DNA from: Kryptolebias marmoratus
Taxonomy: Eukaryota > Chordata > Actinopteri > Cyprinodontiformes > Rivulidae
NCBI RefSeq assembly: GCF_001649575.2
Contig: NC_051452.1
Coordinates: 9,623,585 to 9,687,584, forward strand
DNA length: 64,000 nt
Direction of reading: 5' to 3'
Below, piece by piece: positions 57,000 through 64,000 of the stretch. The translations under genes and the position numbers were made by a program. The first letter of the stretch is position 1. Every line of letters begins with the position of its first letter. Below the pieces are notes generated by a model, which saw only the letters and a list, made by a program, of their open reading frames with translations, was not told where the DNA came from and ran no database searches.

Positions 57000-57315
57000 G
57001 CACTGTCGCTTTAAGGGGCCTTCAGGTGGGGAAGTGGCTCTGTTTGGAGGTGGTGCTGCAGGCAGAAGCCATTGCAGATCGGCTTTTCCTCATAAACAGA
57101 AAGTTATTTGTGGGCTTAAAGAAGAAGAAGAATGAAGCTGCAGAGATTAGATGTCAACAAGTTATGTGAGATACAGCTGGGGGTTATAAAACTCCTCTAT
57201 TCCGCAGAAAACACTAAGCAGTCCTCTGCCAAAGTAGTCGCTTTCAACAAATCAATTTCGAGCACAAAGGAACCCCACTCCCTATTAGAGCTCCCACAAG
57301 AAGCAGAGTCAGGCT
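57000..57315. other. Noncoding stretch, nothing recognised
   Basis: Moderate GC with a plus frame of 61 codons at 57132-57317 that is unrecognised. AGAAGAAGAAGAATG near 57121 is a short purine tract. Confidence 0.3.
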
Positions 57316-57319
57316 AAAG

Positions 57320-57570
57320 CAATCTGTTTGGTTAAGTTCATTAGAGGCAAAGCAGCAGCAACGCTTTGCAGCCATTTATCTTTTGTTTTGTGTCGGGGGA
57401 GCTCGGGGAAAAGCATTGTTGTTGTTTATTAGTGGTTCTGTCCTTTATCTCATCAGTGGTCATCTTCCTTGCGCACGCTTTTAATCTGGCACTTTGGGTC
57501 TTGGCAGTAATCCAGATAACTTAACTAATTATTTGGTGGCAAGTCGGCAAGAACAACAAAAGTTTCAAGG
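57320..57570. other. Conserved-looking noncoding block
   Basis: GCAACGCTTTGCAGCCATTT near 57358, TTGTTTATTAGTGGTTCTGT near 57422, CGCACGCTTTTAATCTGGCA near 57472 and AACTTAACTAATTATTTGGT near 57518 form a repeat-free stretch with balanced composition. Confidence 0.3.
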
Positions 57571-58139
57571 ATGATTAACAGTAGATAGGAGTGTGTTTCA
57601 CCCCTGTGGCAGCTTGTAATTGGAGCATTCACAGTGAGACGGTGGTCAGGCTTTGGATTTAACAGAGCAGAAGTCTGTGATTTCTTTTCCTTCTCAGACA
57701 GTAGCCAGCATCCATTTAGCTGAAGGTTAGGGCAATAGTCAATAAATCACAATAAGACCAATTTGACTGAGCTTTAGTTTTTCAGCTTGGTTTCTGCCTG
57801 TTTTCTTTTTTCAGTGTCAGTGATTAGAAGTGAATTCGAGCGGAAAAGAATGGACTAAGATTTTTGCACATGGACGAAACACAAAACCACTGCAAGTTGC
57901 TTATCAGATTTTCTGTTTATCATTTCTTTCATATGATTTTTTTGAACCAACTACTTCAGCTTTATTTCGGCCATTCAGGTATCAAACTGTTCAGCTTGTT
58001 CAGGACAACATGGCTCTTTTAGTATTTGTACCTTTTTGTTCTTTTTGAAATATTCATTTATTTCCCTCAGAAATGAATTGAAATCTTATCAATCCTTGAT
58101 AAACGTTGTGCTGTTTCAAACATTCAGCACACTTGGTTC
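57571..58139. other. Noncoding stretch, nothing recognised
   Basis: A plus frame of 72 codons at 57830-58048 is rich in Phe and unrecognised. Confidence 0.35.
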
Positions 58140-58420
58140 ATTTATAGCTATCAAGTACTTTTCTGCTGGTTTCAGCTTTTAGCTGCTCTTTTTCTAATTT
58201 TGGCTTTTAGCTACTTTTCTGATAACTTTAGCTTTCCGGTAGAGTTTTAATTTAGCTGCTGTTCTTCTGGTTATAACTTTTAACTTCTGTTTTACAAATG
58301 TTAGCTTTTAGCTACTGTTCTTCTGATTTTAGCTTTTGGTTTTGTTTTAATACCATTAGCTTTTATTCTTTAATTAGTTTTCAGCTTTTTCAACAAGCTT
58401 CAGCTTTTAGTTTTTGTGTG
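58140..58420 (-). repeat. Family B minisatellite, antisense (copy B3)
   Basis: TTTTAGCTACTTTTCTGATA, TTAGCTTTTAGCTACTGTTC and related words repeat about eight times. They are the complement of the GCTAAAAGCTAAAA units of copy B2, about 1.3 kb away in opposite orientation. Flanking family sequence is not clearly present. Confidence 0.75.
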
Positions 58421-58735
58421 AAATCCATTAAATTGTGATATGAATGTGGTGACATGAAAGAAAACGAATTGCCAAAACAACTATAACAACAAAAACAAAC
58501 AAGGCTCATAAGCACCCAATTTGAATGTTCCTCGTGTTTATGCAAGCTTTAATTTATCACCTTGGATTGAAAACCGACCACATTTAGATTCCATAACACA
58601 GCTGTTTGATCACGCTGAAAATAAGGATGTTTTAGTGCAACAAAAAGGTAGAGATTATGGTTTTATCGTCTGTGTACATACGAGAAACACCTGTAAGCTG
58701 CATCTTTACTTTACTGATTTAATTTAGGCATCTTT
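58421..58735. other. Noncoding stretch, nothing recognised
   Basis: The plus frame 58521-58727 (68 codons) is unrecognised. Confidence 0.35.
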
Positions 58736-58739
58736 CTTC

Positions 58740-59110
58740 TTTCTGCTCGTGTTTTATTGGCCGCTCCAGAAGATAGATGACTGAAATTTGCCACCGTCCT
58801 CCTCTGCAGCCACAGTAATGTCCTGCATCACTGAAAGCAGTCGGGTTTCATACACCGCTCGGGGCATTCTCTGTCTCGCTCAAGGGCACTAAAGCAAGGC
58901 TGCAGGGCCTTGTGAGCAGGTTTATCCAGTTGAGGGATGGTTTCTCAGTCCTGTGCTGCTGAGCCCAGTACAGCTTTATTGATCTCTCCGTCTGCTGGCT
59001 CCCTGCAGGCTAACATTTATCAGTTAATTGGGCTTAAAGCTGCTCCCATTGGCACGAGCGCAACTAAACACTGTCCAAGCGTCTGAGTGTGAGGTTTAAA
59101 ACAAAGGAGA
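58740..59110. other. Conserved-looking noncoding block
   Basis: Higher GC, repeat-free, with CAGTAATGTCCTGCATCACT near 58813, GGGTTTCATACACCGCTCGG near 58843 and ATTTATCAGTTAATTGGGCT near 59014. No frame crosses it. Confidence 0.3.
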
Positions 59111-59254
59111 CCCTGCGACTGAATTGTCATCTAAAAATGTTTTTGTGCTTCTCCGTTTGAATTTGAAGATATTCTCGAAGGGCTTGCTTTGCCACTGAGC
59201 AAGAACTAGATTTTTGGAAATGTTCAGTGTATGCTTAAAGAAAATAAATGAATT

Positions 59255-59455
59255 GGAGCCATTTTGGTCAAACTTTGAAAGACTTTGACTGAATTATAAC
59301 CACTTTTGGTTATAATTGGGGCAGCCATCTTGAATCACATTGACTCCAAATGGAAGCAGTTGTAGACGTGCATCCAATGACTGCTTTCTGCAAGTTTCAT
59401 TGAAAAACTATCCAGTGGTTCATGAGTATTTTGATAACAGAGACACACTTGCACA
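59255..59455 (-). repeat. Family A repeat fragment (copy A17)
   Basis: Antisense: TTTTGGTCAAACTTTGAAAG, GGCAGCCATCTTGAATCACA, GACGTGCATCCAATGACTGC, CCAGTGGTTCATGAGTATTT. One unit with an internal deletion. Confidence 0.8.
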
Positions 59456-59865
59456 CACAAGAAAAAAAACATAATATAAAATAGGAGATGCCTTTCATAT
59501 CTGACCCTAAATACCTGATGCAACACCTTCTGCTGCTTTTCCGTTCAGGTATTATTCATTTTCCTTTACAGAAATCTACCTATTGCCACTCTTTTAGGGC
59601 AGCTAGTGAAACTATCACCATTTTCCATTATAACATGCAGCGGTGTGTAGTGTCTGAGCTACACGCTCCTTTGCAGAAACCTATATCACCTTCCTGCCAT
59701 CTTTGCACTTCAGTTGTGCAAACGTAAACGATGGAGAAGCATGGCTGATTCTGATCCATAATACGATGCAGCTTATCCGCCCTAATATTTTTTTTTTGCT
59801 GCTGGTACAAAGCAGCCCAGACGAGGTTTCATCTCTCATGCTCAGATTTGTCATGGCCACTGTTT
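59456..59865. other. Noncoding stretch, nothing recognised
   Basis: Plus and minus frames overlap at 59488-59810, with no domain resemblance. Confidence 0.35.
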
Positions 59866-59869
59866 AAAA

Positions 59870-60270
59870 AGGATTATTTACATCACAGAGGAATATATCG
59901 CCTCGCCATAATGGTTCTGATGCTGACCACTACATAAATATTCCATGCCCGTCTTCCTTAGAGATCATCAGCAGTTTCAAAGCATCTCAGATCGTGTTGT
60001 GGTGAGAATTCACTTGATGAATGGAGACATTAATGATTGATTTTTTCTGAGTGGTGTGGACCATTTCGGGCCTCATTGGGGCACAGGCGGCTACTGCAGT
60101 TGGCAGACTTGTTTTATCGTTGTCATAGAGATGGCTCGTGCTTTCCGGGCGTCAGAGATGACAAGAGGAACAAACACAAATTAAATCACTGAGTTTCAGC
60201 CTTGCTCCAATTGAGCCCTTGAGACAACGGCTCAGCCTGAAAGCAGTCTGTGAATTTGCATCTCAGCTGT
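59870..60270. other. Conserved-looking noncoding block
   Basis: ATATCGCCTCGCCATAATGG near 59895, ACATTAATGATTGATTTTTT near 60027, CATTTCGGGCCTCATTGGGG near 60062 and TGTTTTATCGTTGTCATAGA near 60111 lie in repeat-free sequence without long frames. Confidence 0.3.
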
Positions 60271-60559
60271 CTTTTACAAGAGTGTGTGAAATCAGCACAT
60301 CACTACAGAGTTCTTCAGACAAAACAAGACCTTTCAGTTCAGGTGAGTGAGCTGCTGACATCAGTTACTGAACACAGAAAACTTCAAAGTGGCTCTTGAT
60401 TATATTTGTTCACAACTAAGACATTTATTACCAAGTCTTCTTTTATCTTTCCGCTCATTGCTTCACCTGTAATCCACAATTTTCTTTAAAACAGTGGTTG
60501 TCAACTTGTGACCACTGGACCATCTCTGGTCCACAAGCGATACAGTTATCGACCTCTGT

Positions 60560-60790
60560 CTCATTTTATTTGAACAGCACTAAATACAGGCATGAACAGC
60601 CTCAATGTGTGTAGAGAACATTTTTCTCAGACCATATTCAGAGGTGTTCTTGACCTTTTTTATCTCCGTGGTCTGAACACAGTCTGGCCAGAGCCGAGCT
60701 GTAGGATCTCCTACCTCCTGCCTCCACATAAGCAACATGTTTTTATCTGGATGGTTCAGCTTCAGCAGCTGACTGATTAAAAACAAAAAG
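60560..60790 (-). repeat. Family F repeat copy, antisense
   Basis: The complement aligns with 28640-28770 (CTACAGCTC/TTGGCTCTG, TGTGTTCAGAC, CCTCTGAA). The frames on both strands here come from this repeat. Confidence 0.6.
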
Positions 60791-61044
60791 CAACCATCAC
60801 TAGTATTATTCTGAATATACAACCTTTTGAGTTGTTTTTCATTTAGCTGAAACTTTTAATGACCTGTTTATCAGAATCTTTCTCAATAAAACAGTTTTTT
60901 TTTAAGATTTTATTAATCTGAGTGGATCACCAGGTTGCTACATAGTGAGTTTATCTTTAGTTTGTTTGCTCTGATTGTTTTCAGAGCTGATTGGACCCAC
61001 TGTGGTCATTGTTGGCTGTAATGTAAGTTGGCAGTCTGAGCAGT

Positions 61045-61052
61045 GTTGTATT
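61045..61052 (+). repeat. 8-bp target-site duplication, left copy (GTTGTATT)
   Basis: Exactly repeated at 62291-62298, bracketing the second hAT element. Confidence 0.9.
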
Positions 61053-61067
61053 CAGGGGTGGAAATTA

Positions 61068-61110
61068 AAAATTTTGTCCACCAGCCACAGTGGCTGGTGG
61101 ACAAAATTTT
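61068..61110. repeat. Perfect 21-bp-arm palindrome in the hAT arm
   Basis: The arm ending GTCCACCAGCCAC is exactly complementary to GTGGCTGGTGGAC and its continuation, across a single central A at 61089. It can form a long hairpin next to the transposon end. Confidence 0.9.
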
Positions 61111-61136
61111 TACCAGCCACTCAAATATTTTACCAG

Positions 61137-62077
61137 NNNNNNNNNNNNNNNNNNNNNNNNNNNNNNNNNNNNNNNNNNNNNNNNNNNNNNNNNNNNNNNN
61201 NNNNNNNNNNNNNNNNNNNNNNNNNNNNNNNNNNNNNNNNNNNNNNNNNNNNNNNNNNNNNNNNNNNNNNNNNNNNNNNNNNNNNNNNNNNNNNNNNNNN
61301 NNNNNNNNNNNNNNNNNNNNNNNNNNNNNNNNNNNNNNNNNNNNNNNNNNNNNNNNNNNNNNNNNNNNNNNNNNNNNNNNNNNNNNNNNNNNNNNNNNNN
61401 NNNNNNNNNNNNNNNNNNNNNNNNNNNNNNNNNNNNNNNNNNNNNNNNNNNNNNNNNNNNNNNNNNNNNNNNNNNNNNNNNNNNNNNNNNNNNNNNNNNN
61501 NNNNNNNNNNNNNNNNNNNNNNNNNNNNNNNNNNNNNNNNNNNNNNNNNNNNNNNNNNNNNNNNNNNNNNNNNNNNNNNNNNNNNNNNNNNNNNNNNNNN
61601 NNNNNNNNNNNNNNNNNNNNNNNNNNNNNNNNNNNNNNNNNNNNNNNNNNNNNNNNNNNNNNNNNNNNNNNNNNNNNNNNNNNNNNNNNNNNNNNNNNNN
61701 NNNNNNNNNNNNNNNNNNNNNNNNNNNNNNNNNNNNNNNNNNNNNNNNNNNNNNNNNNNNNNNNNNNNNNNNNNNNNNNNNNNNNNNNNNNNNNNNNNNN
61801 NNNNNNNNNNNNNNNNNNNNNNNNNNNNNNNNNNNNNNNNNNNNNNNNNNNNNNNNNNNNNNNNNNNNNNNNNNNNNNNNNNNNNNNNNNNNNNNNNNNN
61901 NNNNNNNNNNNNNNNNNNNNNNNNNNNNNNNNNNNNNNNNNNNNNNNNNNNNNNNNNNNNNNNNNNNNNNNNNNNNNNNNNNNNNNNNNNNNNNNNNNNN
62001 NNNNNNNNNNNNNNNNNNNNNNNNNNNNNNNNNNNNNNNNNNNNNNNNNNNNNNNNNNNNNNNNNNNNNNNNNNNNN
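61137..62077. other. Assembly gap (941 N)
   Basis: Unresolved bases within hAT copy 2; the true length may differ. The palindrome just left of it probably hindered assembly. Confidence 0.98.
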
Positions 62078-62290
62078 GCTGTGTGAAGCCAGCTCCGTAT
62101 CTGATGGGGGAACGCGGCTCGACGTAACAGCAGCAACTCGAGCACATTGCTGCCCCCTATATGTCAGGAGGACAAATAACACTTTTTCTGTTCAAATTGC
62201 CAACCCGCCACAGTGGCGTGTGTGTTGATTAAATTCACCCGCCACTTCAAATATTTACCCGCATTTGGCGGGTGCTAATTTCCACCCCTG

Positions 62291-62298
62291 GTTGTATT
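62291..62298 (+). repeat. 8-bp target-site duplication, right copy (GTTGTATT)
   Basis: Matches 61045-61052 and abuts CCACCCCTG. Confidence 0.9.
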
Positions 62299-64000
62299 AT
62301 ATTCACCTAATTCAGCACATAGCTGATGTTACGTCAGCAGCTGTGCAGAGCTCAGAAGTGACTCATGATTGTTTACTTTATTTCTCATGTTGCCTGTTAG
62401 GTAACTCATCTTATTAAGAGTCCATAAAAATGGAACTCAAATGGCTCTGCACTGTGTTAACGTCAAAATAATAACATACTTTAGACGCCTGCATGTATTG
62501 TTGTTTTATCAGAAAGACATATTTGTTGCTGAGCTACCAGTTCTCTGACTGATGTCTTCATGTTCTGTATCTGTGTACTGCTCAGGCAATAAACTTCTGA
62601 TTGCAAACAAAAAAACATTTTGGGGTGCATATTTTAGTGGCAGGACTGAAACCTCTGTCAGAGCTGAACACTTGAAGTCAAATTACAGAAGACACAAGAT
62701 GTTATGAGAATCACTCACATTTGTCTAAACTAATGTTCAAGTGTGGCCTAAAGCTAATAAAATATTCATCAATGAATCGAGCAGTAATTAGCAGCGGTAT
62801 CTTTGATGGTTTTTGAGGTTAGGTTTTTGTTATTTTTTGTTTTTTAAACAGGAGTACTCTGGAGTTGTGTTAACTGTCTATGTCTGTGTCTAACGTAGCC
62901 TTACACTGCTTTGTTTTATCCTCAATCTCTTATTATCTTGTTTAATTTGTCCTACTTAGCGTTTCTCAAACCTTTTCAAATGTAGTGTTTATGTTCAGTG
63001 AAGTGTACTCATGATCAAAACTTCTCAATTAAAAAAAAATTAAGGAAAAAGCACTTTTGGAGGAAAAAAAAGAAAGTATGAAATGTTATTTATTTTTAAA
63101 CAAACTAAACAGTCAAACCATGGTAACCAGAAACAAGTCTTCTAAATATTGGACCCTGTTACTCTGGACCTGTAGTAAATTTGTTTTTGGACACCTACTC
63201 TAAAGTGTAATCCTCGGTTTTTATTTAAACACCTAATATTTTTTTGAGTTTCTTTCATTTGGTTTAGTGAGTTGGATTTTTATGCACATAAAACCTCTTT
63301 AATTTTACAAAAGTCAATAACATTTTGTTTCATTCTCCTAAATATTTTTAAACATTTTCTTTCGGGACTTGTATTTTTCCCCAGACTTTACAGCAACACC
63401 ATTAATGAGATTTAAATAATATCTGCCTGGGCTACCTGTAAACAAAACATGAATCATCTTTTTGTGTCCAATCTGAAGTTAAAGTGTCCTAAAGAGCAAG
63501 CAGCTAAAACCGAGCATTACAGAAAAAAAATATTAAAGTCCTGCAGAAATGTACAGAATAGTGAAGATTCTTTTTAACACTAGAACATCTTCGCAATTAA
63601 AATTGATTATATAAATGAGAACAATGAGAAAAAACAAACAACTTACAACGTTACGCTTGTACACCATGATGAACTAGCCCCAGTTCCTCTCCATAATCAC
63701 AAGCTATTTTCATTTTTCCCAAGCAAATATTTCTTTTTCTGTCTATTTGACTCCAAAATAACAAGATGGTGAATATCTACAATGTCCCAAGAGCCTCTGT
63801 ATAAAAAACCCTCCTAAGCTGAATTATATCAGGGCCCTTTTCCTGTTACAAAAACACCTTTGCTTGGCATGAAAAGTGTTGAATTACCATAAACCATCTT
63901 TAAGCCTCACAGGACCTCCTTTTTCAGCGTTCTGTGCATCTTGAACGAAAAATGCCTTGGATAGTCATCTCACGGCTTGAGGTACTGTAAATCACAAAGC
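62299..64000. other. AT-rich noncoding stretch, nothing recognised
   Basis: About 1.7 kb without frames over 60 codons, repeat ends or motif clusters. Contains short A and T runs near 63028, 63065 and 63240. Confidence 0.4.

Larger units (their letters stand above)
61053..62290 (+). mobile_element. hAT-superfamily transposon, copy 2, interior unknown
   Basis: Terminal CAGGGGTGGAAATTA at both ends, identical to copy 1, with 8-bp GTTGTATT duplications. The left arm has a perfect palindrome with 21-bp arms (61068-61110). The right arm (62078-62290) matches copy 1's left arm in inverse, including CTCGAGCACATTGCTGCCCC. It retains an extra CCCGCATTTGGCGGGTG stretch missing from copy 1. The middle 941 bases are N, so it is not known whether a transposase gene is present. 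Long frames through the gap are artefacts. Confidence 0.9.

Noticed and set aside
60301..60346. Donor-like TTCAG/GTGAGT on the plus strand
   Set aside because: The acceptor upstream is weak and the implied exon is tiny and unrecognised.
60975..62228. Open frames of about 345 to 417 codons on both strands
   Set aside because: They are open only because they cross 941 N bases. Real sequence on either side is hAT transposon arm.

Overview
The window looks like noncoding DNA from a ray-finned fish, probably an acanthomorph teleost. The signs are AT-rich sequence, many dinucleotide and homopolymer tracts, a decayed Rex1-like LINE, several short inverted-repeat DNA transposons, and two fragments of a repeat I remember as common in teleosts. 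I could not search a database, so lineage and family names come from memory. I found no intact protein-coding gene, tRNA, rRNA, CRISPR array, operon or bacterial feature. The open frames are 60 to 124 codons long, overlap on both strands, and look like chance frames. The two frames of over 340 codons exist only because they read through an assembly gap.

The main structure is one dispersed repeat, called family A here. It has 17 recognisable copies in both orientations covering roughly 10 percent of the window. Full copies contain two or three internal units about 250 to 300 bp apart. One end reads TATCGCCCGC-like. The other reads GCGGGCGATATGCATTCC and runs into a short palindrome, often followed by CTAG. 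Each unit carries an AAGATGGCC motif. The architecture resembles non-autonomous Helentron-type elements, but that assignment is inference. Family B is a second repeat, built from degenerate GCTAAAAGCTAAAA units and ending in a palindrome with a TGACTCA core.

Layout. 1-8.2 kb: AT-rich sequence with family A copies near 1 and 3.1-4.0 kb. 8.2-13 kb: conserved-looking blocks, two family A copies, and a possible recursive splice site at 12874/12875. 13.5-20.4 kb: a teleost repeat fragment, a deleted LINE copy, and small family A and B pieces. 20.97-22.74 kb: an inverted-repeat element split by a hAT transposon with an exact 8-bp target duplication. 23.6-30.9 kb: conserved-looking blocks and a second MITE-like family. 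31.3-36.1 kb: a MITE, a possible Harbinger/MADF relic, a family B copy and a LINE 3' relic. 37-42 kb: family A copies, then a CpG-rich block at 42.1-42.6 kb. 43-50 kb: the second teleost repeat fragment, conserved-looking blocks and family A. 50-60 kb: the densest family A, B and MITE region, interleaved with conserved-looking blocks. 61.05-62.29 kb: a second hAT copy with a 941-base assembly gap inside it. 62.3-64 kb: AT-rich sequence with nothing recognised.

The likeliest setting is a long intron or intergenic desert beside a developmental or neural gene. The conserved-looking blocks and the possible recursive splice site fit that reading but do not prove it.
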